A model generated the notes under the pieces. The model searched no databases. It worked only from the letters and a program-made list of their open reading frames with translations, and was not told the origin of the DNA. The position numbers were made by a program, and so were the translations under genes. From contig CM000693.1 of assembly GCA_000149225.2 (NCBI GenBank), forward strand, positions 992,001 to 1,056,000: a stretch of DNA of 64,000 nucleotides, written 5' to 3'. The stretch's first letter is position 1. Every line of letters begins with the position of its first letter. This stretch comes from Lachancea kluyveri NRRL Y-12651 (taxonomy: Eukaryota > Ascomycota > Saccharomycetes > Saccharomycetales > Saccharomycetaceae). Shown in pieces: positions 29,970 through 39,972 of the stretch.

Positions 29970-32209
29970 ATTAGCTTGTTTAGTTTGTTTGATTGTTTGG
30001 ATGGTTTTATAATAAGAATAAATATGAGAAAGATAGAAAAGTTCTAAGATACTGAAATATTGTGTCCCTTATATAGGTTTCAAATCCAGGGGTATACGAC
30101 TCCAAGAAGAGTTCTTACTGTTACTTTTGGAGTGTGTACCATGCCACCCAAACCATTCTATCTAACAGGCCTAAGCACCGCCTCTAAGGTCAAAATTGTA
30201 CGTAATACGCGCTTTTCAGACATTGTCTACAACCATTAGAATTTTATCTGACGGCGTAGAACGTGGAAGAAGGCATTTTCGACAGGTTTCTATTTTTCAA
30301 CAGCTTTTACTGTTGCCATGTATTTTCTCGTAACTGAACTTTGGTAACTTTAAGAACTTACCCTTTTTTTTTCTCAGACCTGCTACTTTTTTCACGATTA
30401 TGGTGCGGCGCTATTTAATGCGGCTACAAGTCAAGCTTTCAGATGAGCAAAGCAGGCGTCTTTTTTTTCGTTTCCTGCCATAACCCCGCTGGAAAGTCCG
30501 AGAGAGACGGAGAAATCGGTTTGAGAGTTTTGAGGCTCAAGGTTTATAGTGTAAGAATGTTTAGTCTATCAAAAAGAACGTGGGTGGATTAGCACCAGCT
30601 ATTGTCGTATATTGTTGCGGGCCGTCATTGTAACGCATACGATCCGTACTTGACAAGCGTTTTAACAAGCGTTGGCCGTGATGTCGAAGGCATGATTCGT
30701 ACAAGATAGCAGTGGAAGGTATACAGTTCCAGAACTCTACACGTGTGTGAAGGGCATTGGTGATTAGAGGGTGATGATTAGGGTAGGCAAGGTCTCTGAT
30801 TATCAAAGGTAAAAAATTAAAAAAATAAACGGACTGGCGGACTAGTTTATAGTGGCTATAACCTCTTGGAGATAAGCTTGTTGTCTTACGTGGTTGTGTA
30901 AAGCGCGAAAAAGGGTGTGCAAGGGGACCAATTGGGTTGTGGCTTAGCTGATAACCCTTTAGGACCTTTTGGAGAAAGATGAAGGCCTCCGATTCCTCGA
31001 TGAATAGGATGGTTTTTTCCAGGAGATACTTGATTTCGGAAGCGTTGAGTGGTAATGTGGACTAACTGGCCCGGTGACACTCAAGAGAAAGCGTGCTGGA
31101 GCAGGGGTCCAGTTCCGAGTTTAGTTTCTGCCGGAACGGTTTGGAACGTCGGTTCCAACCTGCTTTCTGGCTACCATGGAATTGATATGTAGACGCACTT
31201 CTGTGAACCAGAATAGATCATATCATAGTTTTACGGAGCGGGTTGTGTTATCTTATACATGCAGTAGGATGCAATCACGCACAGGCGTTAATGCACTCCA
31301 CCACGAAACTATATGGAAGAACTGTCTAGGGTGTAACACCACAAAACAAGTCTTATGAAGTGCTGTGTCGTAACCGAATTGATATCAGCCGCTAGAAAGC
31401 ACTTTGGAAGATGTGGAGTAGAAGTTAGATCTCTCCTCCTCTCTTGAATGGCGAACACGGTCTTGAACTTCAGGTAGAAACAGAATAAAATACCGCGGTT
31501 CCAAGTCTCAGATATGTACTATTAGTGCACTTGGGCTCCAACTATTTTTAAAGCCTGTGGAATCAAAAGTATTTGCAATGAAACAGGCTTGTAGGATTTC
31601 GTTTTGTTGTACCAGTTGTCCGGATATATAAAGATCTAATTATCATAGTCTTCGCTTAGTATAGGATTATCGACACAAGTGAGGATTGGTTTGAGACTTG
31701 TAGTGCACTATAAAGTAGGGCGAACGTACGGTGAGGAAAAGATTGAACTTTGCCCTCGTTCAAATTGTCATACAATCAAATCAGGTAACTAAAACTGCTA
31801 TGATGAGTAGTATATCTCGACATTAAATACACTTTATGAAAAGAAATTGCTCTACGAGAAGTGAAGCAGAGGCAGATTTAAAGAGTTACTACTTCCACAA
31901 AACATTAAATTCCATACACGTATGTAGATATTGTGTACAGGTAGCTGCACATCTAGACTACAATCTTGGGAGGTAAAAGCACAGGAATCCAACAAATAGA
32001 GAAAAGACAAAAAAAACACTTGCTATAAGAAATTTACCGGATATAAACGATAATATCGTACCATAGTTTCTCCATGCGCATCACGAAGTTCTGTTAGTTG
32101 CGAAATTGACCTTCCGTTTTGAAAACTACCGACACGCCGCAGAGTCCGAATACTCGCTTTTCCCTCCAGTTTGTCAATTTCTGCTGACCTTTCTGGTGAA
32201 GGACAAACG
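29970..32209. other. 2.2 kb intergenic region with THI5 promoter
   Basis: The first few hundred bases are the THI5-like promoter (TATATAA at 30069-30075; TGCGGCG/GCGGC-rich patch near 30404-30426). The rest, up to TEN1, has no frame over 81 codons that I recognise. In S. cerevisiae LOT6 and GAT3 lie between PPR1 and TEN1; neither is visible here. Confidence 0.45.
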
Positions 32210-32644
32210 ATGAGCCAAGTAGTTTTAAACCTAGGAGAGCTAAATGATATTATTGACAACGCTACAACTGTCCAAGGTAATCTGGTGAGAGTTCGTGTTA
32301 TTGCCCAATTCCATGGGCTATGCAACACGAATGATCACGCTACGGTCGATCCCGAATACATAGAGTTACTGTTCAACACAGTTCCATACTTTCACCACTT
32401 GGATACGAATGGAAGAAACCTTGGAAAGATGATTATTGACGAATCTTTGTACCATTCTCAATTCTTAAACAATAAACATGCTCCTCAGTACGGTGACGTT
32501 GTAGATCTGAGGTGTTGTATCATGGATAGTAGAGTTGAGATAATGGACATGAAATTGTTGAATTTACGTGAAGTCACCCAATTGAAGCAGTTTTTGGACT
32601 CCTCTGTAGGCCAACGTTTTCTGGAAATATCAAAAGGCAGTTGA
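32210..32644 (+). CDS. TEN1: Ten1-like, CST telomere-capping subunit
   Basis: 144 aa (160 in S. cerevisiae). Ten1 binds Stn1 and, with Cdc13, caps telomeres. The short OB-fold-like protein starts MSQVVLNLGELNDII, resembling yeast MSQLVLDLKCLKD, but overall similarity is low, as usual for Ten1. The identification leans on position: directly beside the RLP24-PAM18-NSE1-SSK1 run, as in S. cerevisiae chr XII. The ATG at 32210 is the first in frame. Confidence 0.75.
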   Translation: MSQVVLNLGELNDIIDNATTVQGNLVRVRVIAQFHGLCNTNDHATVDPEYIELLFNTVPYFHHLDTNGRNLGKMIIDESLYHSQFLNNKHAPQYGDVVDLRCCIMDSRVEIMDMKLLNLREVTQLKQFLDSSVGQRFLEISKGS

Positions 32645-32810
32645 ATTTAAAATTTTGATCAAACGAAGGGAGAGTTGAGGGAAAAAAATAAAAGAACACA
32701 GAAAGTTGATGCAACGAGGTTTTTTTTTTTTTTCATGCGCTCAATTCAATTGCGCAACTGCTGTTTCAAACACCTTAACGGTTAATATTTAGAATCCTTT
32801 CTCTTTGAAA

Positions 32811-34100
32811 ATGTTGAGCCGACATCTGCTACGGTCTAGAATTTCCATTCCGTTCAAACGCTTTCAACACACGATCAGGCAACACGATGTGATCATTGCA
32901 AGGTCGCTGTCGAAACCAGACGAAAAATTCTATATATCACAGCCGCTAGAACCGGGTAAAGTCATCAATACTGGCAACGGCTATATTCCACACGAAATGA
33001 TTATTGGCAAGCCATGCCGTACACTGGTCGAACCCCTGCCAATGGCGAAAAAGAAAAACGAGTTGCGCGATGCGGTATCTCCCAAGCCAGCAAAATACAT
33101 TTTGTGCAAGCCTACAATGGAGGAGTATGTGATCAACCGTAAACGTGAAGCCCAACCGATTTATCCCTTGGATGCAGGATTGATCGTTCAACTTGCAGAC
33201 ATCACCGTAGACCTACCGGAGATGTGTGAAGATCAACAAAACGGCGACGCGGTAAATTGGAACAAATATTTACAAGAAGGGTTAAAGCAAACAGACAGAG
33301 AATGCTCGGAGGTCTGGCGGGGAAAGAGCTTGGATATGGAGGATCCCTATGATAAGTACGTTAACGCTAGACAAGAAAATTTTAAGAAAATGAATGTAGG
33401 TGGGAAAAAAATTATAACAAAGGAGGCACCACAGCAGTTTTTGGAGTGTGGTACGGGCCATGGATCTTTGACTTTAAACATCGTCCGAGCAATCCATAGT
33501 GGGAATGCATACTATGATGGCGAAGATGATCGCTCGCGCGGCGCGATACTGCATTCCTTGGATAAAAAACTAAAGCACTTGAAGGTCGGTATGGGAAATC
33601 TGAAGCATTTTGCTCGAGGAATGTACTGGCCTGATGTAGAATTCCATCTCTGTGAAAATGGGTTGTCGGAGTGGTTGGACGGCGAGTGTGCATCGTATTA
33701 CCGGGAAGTTGTTGGCCGTGGCTCCCCGAATGGATTTTTAAGTGGTGTCTTTCTGGATCTACCGTCGCCTGAACTACACTTAAGCAAGCTGGCCCAGGAT
33801 TTGGGTGTCGACTGTCCGATAATCGTTTTCGTTCCTAGCGTTATGCAAATTTGGGACTGCCTGTCAAAGGTCAAGAACGAGGGCATCAAGCTAACCCTAA
33901 CAAAGACGTATGAACTGATGCCAGGATCTGGGGGCGGCGGCATGAGGGAATGGAACTTGCGCAAGGCTATCATTAGAGAAACCGGCTTAGAGGGAATGGT
34001 GGTTCGGCCCAAAGTCGGAGTCAGAGTGGTAGGCGGTGGCTTTATTGGCGTATTTAAAAAGCTACCAAACAGCTCTGTTGTTAAAGAGTGGAAAGAATAA
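32811..34100 (+). CDS. Mitochondrial Trm61-like (m1A58-type) methyltransferase
   Basis: 429 aa. The N-terminus MLSRHLLRSRISIPFKRFQHTIRQ is a typical mitochondrial presequence. YISQPLEPGKVINTGNGYIPHEMIIGKP matches the beta-barrel N-domain of the Trm61 family; QFLECGTGHGSLTLNIVRAI is SAM motif I (Trm61 usually has GTGSGS); SGVFLDLPSP and VFVPSVMQIWDCLSKV are the later family motifs. It would methylate A58 of tRNAs, or another RNA, in mitochondria, analogous to TRMT61B. I know no S. cerevisiae orthologue. The His in motif I leaves activity uncertain. Start set at the ATG at 32811. Confidence 0.7.
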   Translation: MLSRHLLRSRISIPFKRFQHTIRQHDVIIARSLSKPDEKFYISQPLEPGKVINTGNGYIPHEMIIGKPCRTLVEPLPMAKKKNELRDAVSPKPAKYILCKPTMEEYVINRKREAQPIYPLDAGLIVQLADITVDLPEMCEDQQNGDAVNWNKYLQEGLKQTDRECSEVWRGKSLDMEDPYDKYVNARQENFKKMNVGGKKIITKEAPQQFLECGTGHGSLTLNIVRAIHSGNAYYDGEDDRSRGAILHSLDKKLKHLKVGMGNLKHFARGMYWPDVEFHLCENGLSEWLDGECASYYREVVGRGSPNGFLSGVFLDLPSPELHLSKLAQDLGVDCPIIVFVPSVMQIWDCLSKVKNEGIKLTLTKTYELMPGSGGGGMREWNLRKAIIRETGLEGMVVRPKVGVRVVGGGFIGVFKKLPNSSVVKEWKE

Positions 34101-34257
34101 TAAAAAAAGGGTGCGCAATATACATGTAAAAAAAAAAAGGTAGTAACAGCATTTCTAATATCTAAAGTACAGACTCTTCTCCTTTTCTTGTTTTTCACTA
34201 CTTCCGAGGTGTTGTTATTATACATAATGCGAATGGGGTCACCTTGTCGACAATAAT

Positions 34258-34848
34258 CTAGAAAGCAATCTTCTTGGAGTTCTTTCTCTTGTTCTTCAAC
34301 AAGACCTTTTGCTTTTCTTGTTCTTCTTCGCTTTCTTCTTCGCTTTCTACATCAATTTCTTCTTCACTGTCGACATCCATCTCTTCATCTTGCTCTTCAG
34401 CTTCCTTGGAAGCCAGCTTGTTTGCAATTTCGACCTCTCTCACCTTCAGCAACTCTGGGTTGGACTCAACCAAGCTCTTATCTCTTAAGAATTCTCTTTC
34501 CTTATTGCCTCTCATTCTGTTCTTGTAGAAGGCTCTTTCACGTCTCTGTCTGATCTCTTCGATTCTAGACATAGCCTTTAGGGTAGTTGCAACCAGCTCT
34601 CTGTTGTATCTGACTGGAACGTTCCTCCTTTGAGCAAAAGTCAGAGTGCTGTCAACAGCCAACTCCTTACCAGCTGCCTTTCTGAAAGCCTTTGTCCACT
34701 TCAACTTACGTGGGTTACGACGTTGTTTAAAGGCTTTGTGACACTTGGAACGACAAAATCTGAACTCCTTGGCGTCATTACGCACAAACATGATACCATG
34801 GCTGGGATATACTGGTGAAGAGCAGAAGTGACAGGAGTATATTCTCAT
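34258..34848 (-). CDS. RLP24: Rlp24, pre-60S assembly factor
   Basis: 196 aa (199 in S. cerevisiae). Rlp24 holds the place of ribosomal protein eL24 on pre-60S particles and recruits the AAA ATPase Drg1 for its own release. The N-terminus [56 protein letters not shown] is described by its four-cysteine zinc finger (Cys6, Cys9, Cys32, Cys36). The tail is acidic then basic. The ATG at 34846-34848 gives the conserved start; an upstream in-frame ATG (34920) is not supported. Confidence 0.97.
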   Translation of the reverse strand: MRIYSCHFCSSPVYPSHGIMFVRNDAKEFRFCRSKCHKAFKQRRNPRKLKWTKAFRKAAGKELAVDSTLTFAQRRNVPVRYNRELVATTLKAMSRIEEIRQRRERAFYKNRMRGNKEREFLRDKSLVESNPELLKVREVEIANKLASKEAEEQDEEMDVDSEEEIDVESEEESEEEQEKQKVLLKNKRKNSKKIAF

Positions 34849-34896
34849 CTTGGTGTTTAGTTGATCTGATCGATGACTGAAGAAAAGGCGAGCACT

Positions 34897-34935
34897 GATG
34901 AGATGAGATGAGCATTGCACAAGTAAAATTTTTCA
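34897..34935 (-). promoter_or_regulatory. PAC and RRPE motifs of RLP24
   Basis: A triple GATGA PAC array (34897-34913) and a perfect minus-strand TGAAAAATTTT RRPE (34925-34935), 49-87 bases upstream of the RLP24 ATG. This is the ribosome-biogenesis promoter signature. Confidence 0.85.
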
Positions 34936-35214
34936 CTTTTTCCCTTGACAATAGTAAAGACATGTTTCTTTTTTTTTCTTTCGCTGATCCCACTAAAAAC
35001 CCACACCCATGCTTCTATTCGAATTTCCGGGGCAGCATGTTTTTTCTAGTTTTTTGTTCCGTGATAGTTTTCCTGCCTTTTCCGAACACCGCAGAAAATT
35101 TTTTTTTTACCTGCCGTAATGACAAGCGCAGGTTGAGTGGTGTTCTCGATATCGGAAAGACAAAGTCAAGCAGGTCGAAAGAAAACAGGGAGACGCAAAC
35201 AATTTCTAGCGGTC

Positions 35215-35709
35215 ATGGCTCCTCCTACACAGTTCGATGTTCCACAACTGCCCATCCCAGGCGCAGACAACTCCAGGCTACAAGAACCGGTCGCCTTGAG
35301 CAACGCTACCCCAATTACCACCAATCCCGCGCCCTCTCAACCATCTGGTATGGACCTTTATTTTGACCAGGCGCTTGATGTGATGGGTCAGCATCCTGTA
35401 TTGACGGGTATTGGTGGTTTCTTCACATTATATTTCTTGGCTGGTGCTTACAGAAGTGTCTCGACTAAACTGGGTGGTAACACTGGTGCCGCCAAATTCT
35501 TGAAAGGTGGATTTGACCCTAAGATGAACGCTGGTGAAGCGTTACAGATCCTGAACCTGAACGAAAGCACTTTGACTAAGAAAAAGTTGAAGGAGGTTCA
35601 TAGAAGAATCATGTTGGCTAACCATCCAGACAAAGGTGGTAGTCCCTACCTGGCTACTAAGATCAATGAGGCTAAGGACTTTTTGGAAAAGAGAGGTATT
35701 AGAAAGTAG
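35215..35709 (+). CDS. PAM18: Pam18 (Tim14), J-protein of the mitochondrial import motor
   Basis: 164 aa (168 in S. cerevisiae). Pam18 is an inner-membrane J-protein of TIM23 that stimulates mtHsp70 during matrix import. Order: an intermembrane-space arm (1-55), one membrane segment (about 61-79, [18 protein letters not shown]), then the J-domain with HPD at residues 137-139 in [25 protein letters not shown] ends the protein, as in yeast. The first in-frame ATG is at 35215. Confidence 0.97.
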   Translation: MAPPTQFDVPQLPIPGADNSRLQEPVALSNATPITTNPAPSQPSGMDLYFDQALDVMGQHPVLTGIGGFFTLYFLAGAYRSVSTKLGGNTGAAKFLKGGFDPKMNAGEALQILNLNESTLTKKKLKEVHRRIMLANHPDKGGSPYLATKINEAKDFLEKRGIRK

Positions 35710-35835
35710 CATTACTCCTGTGCTTCGTCTTCAGCTCTCAGTTAAATCTTATCTGTACATAGTCTTTTATAACATTAACTAATCAACCTATCCTCTTCTC
35801 ACCCAACGTGAGAGAAAATCCGGGTACGTTTGCAT

Positions 35836-36786
35836 CTACAGCATATAAATGCCGTTTTCCAATAACGGCATGCCACACCTATCACAGTCTTTGCTGATGT
35901 GCGTTATGTAATGTTGGAAACAATCCACATGCCACGACCTCCCAGTTTCTTCTCCATCGCCGTCGTTACCACACTGGACACCTTGAACTACTGCTCTAGA
36001 ACAATTTTGGCAGCGCGGAACGCCAAAGTTTCCAACCAGATACTCTTCCAATTCCACCAAAGTACGTAAATCCATACCAAATTCCCCACGTTCGCCTCTG
36101 TAAAACCATTTCAACTCACAGAGCTTGTTCAAAACCCGTTCAATCTCCGTGGCGCTCAAATCATCGAAATGAGAAAGCTCTGTAGAACCTACCGTAAAGG
36201 TGACGTATCGCTTTAATCCAACGTCCGTGTCACCGGCCAAGTCAGCTAACATCCTATCGACCTCTTCCTGTACTTGGCCCAGAGAACGGTCTGCAGAACA
36301 GGCTTTGACAACGTTGCCCTGTGTGCAGAATTTTTCCAAGCACCATTTAACAAACAGGATCTCATCCGGCTTGAACTGGGTAGCCAACTTTGCTTCTTCT
36401 GAAAATGCCAAATTGACGTAGACATAAAATCTGTTGCTTTCCGGCAATGAGATCTCAAACTCGCCCTCATTTCCTGTGCGATTAACATTGAAATACTGCT
36501 TGTTCTTTTTCATTACAACACTCCTACCAATCCCATGCCCGCATCGCACAACTTTATAGTTCAAACCGCTTAGCTTGACATTGATATCTGCAATGTGATC
36601 ACCTAATCTTTTTTCCCAGTCGCTTGCGGCCCAGTCGCTGTGATAAGTCCCACTGTCCATCTCAAGATGCATCAGGCCGAGTATCAGTGAGTTCTCATGG
36701 CAAACACCACGCGATTGCAGTATATACTGTAGCAAGTAGCGCCTCTTGTCCGAATCTGGAATAACTCTGGGCGACTCAGCAGTCAT
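35836..36786 (-). CDS. NSE1: Nse1, RING-like subunit of Smc5-Smc6
   Basis: 316 aa (336 in S. cerevisiae). Nse1 is part of the Smc5-Smc6 DNA repair complex and supports ubiquitin ligase activity with Nse3. Winged-helix region (about 1-230) with RRYLLQYILQSRGVC; a C-terminal variant RING at about 258-312 has CQNCSRAVVQGVQC, WHVDCF, HYITH and CDRCGMPL. It is divergent from SSK1, as in S. cerevisiae. Confidence 0.92.
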   Translation of the reverse strand: MTAESPRVIPDSDKRRYLLQYILQSRGVCHENSLILGLMHLEMDSGTYHSDWAASDWEKRLGDHIADINVKLSGLNYKVVRCGHGIGRSVVMKKNKQYFNVNRTGNEGEFEISLPESNRFYVYVNLAFSEEAKLATQFKPDEILFVKWCLEKFCTQGNVVKACSADRSLGQVQEEVDRMLADLAGDTDVGLKRYVTFTVGSTELSHFDDLSATEIERVLNKLCELKWFYRGERGEFGMDLRTLVELEEYLVGNFGVPRCQNCSRAVVQGVQCGNDGDGEETGRSWHVDCFQHYITHISKDCDRCGMPLLENGIYML

Positions 36787-37241
36787 CTATACACAGCAGC
36801 TATTCTTTCTTTTTCTTCTCTTCTTTTTATGCTTCCACAAAGTTTGTCAAACGGTGTTTACATTCAAAACGGGCATCGGCAGTCAACGCTTTATCACTTG
36901 TAGTATTCAATAACACGCGTAGAAAACACCAAGACAAGACAAGTACAAAAATGCAGCTGCACAAACCATCTCATATCGCTGGTACAAACAGAACACAGGG
37001 CCGCAATTTGTTATAGTATTCCAATATTTCGCACGAGTTTCTATCTGAGTATGCTATTCTCTTGGGATCAGCGTGATTCTGTGCATGCGTTCCTGAATCG
37101 CCTTTGACGGAATCTCATGACAAGTACAGAAAGAGACGACATCAACGAACAACTAACAAAATGACCCTTGTAGCGAACAACAGCACGATTGGAAAAAAAA
37201 AAAAGAAGCTAACAGCGATAGAGACATACGCTGACTAATAG
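36787..37241 (+). promoter_or_regulatory. SSK1 leader with three upstream ORFs
   Basis: In the 455-base NSE1/SSK1 divergent region three ATG-started short frames precede SSK1: 36951-37016 (21 codons), one starting at 37050 (18-19 codons), and 37161-37238 (25 codons). The last ends TAA, is followed by TAG and directly by the SSK1 ATG, all in one frame. Whether the mRNA covers all three depends on the unknown transcription start. Confidence 0.5.
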
Positions 37242-39458
37242 ATGTCAGATAAGTTTACACTGAGAAGGCCTAGCTCCCCACTACTCTCCAGGCATGCTTT
37301 ATTGCACAGCGGAGCACTGACTAGAAAAATATGGCTCAAGGCAGACGGTTCTGGCGGGAATGACACTGTAATCAATCAGCCAACCTCTGTGGAATTTGAG
37401 GAGACTGATACTGTCGATGACCTTAAAACGGCATTTCTAAATAAATTAGCACACACCCGTTGGGCTACGAATAGAGATAATACCTGTATTTCTATAGGTT
37501 ATTATTGCAATTGCGATGAATCGACACTCGTGGAAAACCTCTTATCACCGACTCCTCAGCCAAAAACCAACAATGAAGAAGGCTCCAACAACACGAATCT
37601 CCTAGATTTAGAAAGGATAAGCTCCATATCTCCGCATACCAAGTCTAAGATATCTGTACAGCAGCCGACTCCGACTTCACCGAAACTCAATCAGAGCACA
37701 CTTCTGGTTCGTCCAAAAGCACTGTCACCCGAATTATCTAACGCATTGGGATCCAATGTGTCTAGAAACAACAGTCCTATGGTTAACAATCAACCTCCCA
37801 AGATCTCTCTGCAACACCACTTGTCACCCTTTCAGATAAACATAGTGCCGGCACAGACTTTGGCGTATATTCACAACACACTAGGAAGGCGCGGCGATCC
37901 ACCAAGATTCACACCCTCACCATCTACAAATAATAGCTCTAGGAGATCTTCAAGAACCCAAAGCTTACAATTGCATGTTAACACTGTATCTCCCTCCATT
38001 ACAGCAGCAAATATTGTTCCTAATGAAATGCATAAGGTGTTCTTCGAACCGGATGAACTCGTTATAAACATTTACAATGACCTCTTCGGCAACTACGGCC
38101 TACAAAAGGCTACTGATGCATTAATCGTATACTTTAATCCTACCCTCAAATCACATGTGCCAATAAAGCAAGAGGAGCATACAATCTTTGAGAATATGCC
38201 TGCTGAAATGGACATTCCAGAATCGCAAGAGGAACCACAGCAATATAAGCTGATAACTGACCAAGAACAGCTGAGAAAAGTTAGCCATAATATGGGAATT
38301 GATATCGAGGACGAAAACGTTGACTCCCCCAAGCAGGCAATTCTACTGCTACCAAAAGACTTTACGGGAAACGTGGATCTTTCTACAACTGCAAGTTCAC
38401 CATCGACTGAAACCATTGGTCCCCCGGATGGTATAGAAGTGCCAGGAGATCCCCTGACGTTAGCACACCTTGTCGAGGAAGAAGTTGGATCCATACCGGC
38501 ACAGTCAGCAACGTTCGAAAATGCCGCACCAGATAAGATATATCCTCAGAGACAATCACAGCTACCTTCACCCGACACTACTAAGAAGAATACGAAAAAT
38601 ACTAGAGAAAACGTGTTTCCCAAGATCAACGTTTTGATCGTTGAGGATAACGTGATCAACCAAGCAATCTTGGGCTCGTTCTTAAGAAAACACAAAATCT
38701 CTTATAAAGTCGCCAAAAATGGTCGAGAAGCAGTCGATAAGTGGAAACAAGGTGGTATTCATCTAATATTATTGGATTTACAGTTACCTATTCTATCGGG
38801 TATCGAAGCCACTAAAGAGATAAGAAACTTGGAAAAATTGAACGGTATTGGTAACCAAAGATGGAAAGAAAAAGGCGAGGAAGATGAAAGAAGCAGGGTT
38901 AAAACCAAACCTTCCGGGAATCCAAACTCCCACCCCCCACAGAAGAGGAAACAGAAATCGAAGGAAAACGAAGAACCCTTGTCAACTTCTTCTTCTTCCT
39001 CATCACTGACATCTTCACTGGCTCCATCAATGGATGAAAACAAGTTGGATAGATCGATGTTCAGAACTCCTGTGATCATCGTAGCCCTCACGGCATCCAA
39101 CTCTCAAACGGATAAGACAGAGGCCTTAATAGCCGGTTGTAATGACTATTTAACAAAACCAGTGAATTTAGATTGGTTGAGCAATAAAATCACCGAATGG
39201 GGTTGCATGCAAGCTCTAATTGATTTTGATGGTTGGAAGCACGGCCAAAGGAGAATGACGGATAATGTAAAGTTGAAGCCCCAAATTCCAGGTAGAAAAC
39301 CCCAATCGGTTTCGGTCTCATCTACTAAACTGAACAGAATGGCTTCATTAGGTAACAGCGGTATTGTTGGTAATAGTACTCCGACAAGTACAAACCCTGT
39401 GACTCCGACTGAGGTTGTTGCCTCGACATTCAAGCCGGTGTCTCCAAAACAGGTATAG
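37242..39458 (+). CDS. SSK1: Ssk1, HOG-pathway response regulator
   Basis: 738 aa (712 in S. cerevisiae). Ssk1 receives phosphate from Sln1-Ypd1; when unphosphorylated, under osmotic stress, it activates the MAPKKKs Ssk2/Ssk22. The first 450 residues are Ser/Thr/Pro-rich and disordered. The receiver domain begins NVLIVEDNVINQAILGSFL (about 465), with phospho-acceptor Asp512 in LILLDLQLP, a low-complexity insert of about 70 residues (KRKQKSKENEEPLSTSSSSSS), then PVIIVALTAS and NDYLTKPVNL. The S. cerevisiae protein has a comparable insert. A conserved NAT box-like MQALIDFDGWKHG follows. Confidence 0.96.
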   Translation: MSDKFTLRRPSSPLLSRHALLHSGALTRKIWLKADGSGGNDTVINQPTSVEFEETDTVDDLKTAFLNKLAHTRWATNRDNTCISIGYYCNCDESTLVENLLSPTPQPKTNNEEGSNNTNLLDLERISSISPHTKSKISVQQPTPTSPKLNQSTLLVRPKALSPELSNALGSNVSRNNSPMVNNQPPKISLQHHLSPFQINIVPAQTLAYIHNTLGRRGDPPRFTPSPSTNNSSRRSSRTQSLQLHVNTVSPSITAANIVPNEMHKVFFEPDELVINIYNDLFGNYGLQKATDALIVYFNPTLKSHVPIKQEEHTIFENMPAEMDIPESQEEPQQYKLITDQEQLRKVSHNMGIDIEDENVDSPKQAILLLPKDFTGNVDLSTTASSPSTETIGPPDGIEVPGDPLTLAHLVEEEVGSIPAQSATFENAAPDKIYPQRQSQLPSPDTTKKNTKNTRENVFPKINVLIVEDNVINQAILGSFLRKHKISYKVAKNGREAVDKWKQGGIHLILLDLQLPILSGIEATKEIRNLEKLNGIGNQRWKEKGEEDERSRVKTKPSGNPNSHPPQKRKQKSKENEEPLSTSSSSSSLTSSLAPSMDENKLDRSMFRTPVIIVALTASNSQTDKTEALIAGCNDYLTKPVNLDWLSNKITEWGCMQALIDFDGWKHGQRRMTDNVKLKPQIPGRKPQSVSVSSTKLNRMASLGNSGIVGNSTPTSTNPVTPTEVVASTFKPVSPKQV

Positions 39459-39972
39459 TACGAACGTGTAATTTTAAAGATACAATGGTAAGATTTAGCA
39501 ACTTTTAATAAAGCTATGGATGATCTAGCTGATAAAGAGCTCATAGTGCTCATGCATTATTAACTAATTTGAATTTTTTTTTTTTTTTCGGACTTGTGAA
39601 ATTTGGAAATTGGACTATCTGTAAACGAAATATTACGGTATAGACTATTTCTTCCTTTCGTCGCTTTATAGAATACATGCCCGACAGCATAAATAGAAGA
39701 GATATAATAAATTTAGAAAAGTAAGATAAAAAAAAGTATTTAGAAGGTTATGGTCCCTAGTCACTATAAATCAGAGGGGGTTCGATTACTTAATAATAGG
39801 AACTAATGATGCTATTTTTTTTTTTTTTACATCAATAAATCATCTCGGACGTATCACTGTATTACAACAATTCCCGGTAGCGGAAACTAAATAGGGGCAT
39901 CCTTTTCTTTCATTTAACTTGAGTAAAACAATGTTTCTGGAAGACCAAAGTGAGGCCTAAGGTTCAGGAAAG
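39459..39972. other. SSK1-APL2 intergenic region
   Basis: 514 bases carrying the SSK1 3' end and the APL2 promoter. There are T-runs of 10-14 at about 39578 and 39818 and AT-rich sequence, but no recognised gene or repeat. Confidence 0.5.

Noticed and set aside
30481-30560. GGAAAGTCCGAGAG resembling the CR-I core of RNase P RNA
   Set aside because: No other conserved RNase P regions, no Pol III A/B boxes, and no P4 pairing partner seen nearby.
33698-34225. 175-codon minus frame overlapping the Trm61-like gene
   Set aside because: Antisense shadow of a gene with presequence and family motifs.
34908-35366. 152-codon frame across the RLP24/PAM18 promoter
   Set aside because: Different frame from PAM18, crossing its start; the PAM18 frame is clearly the real one.
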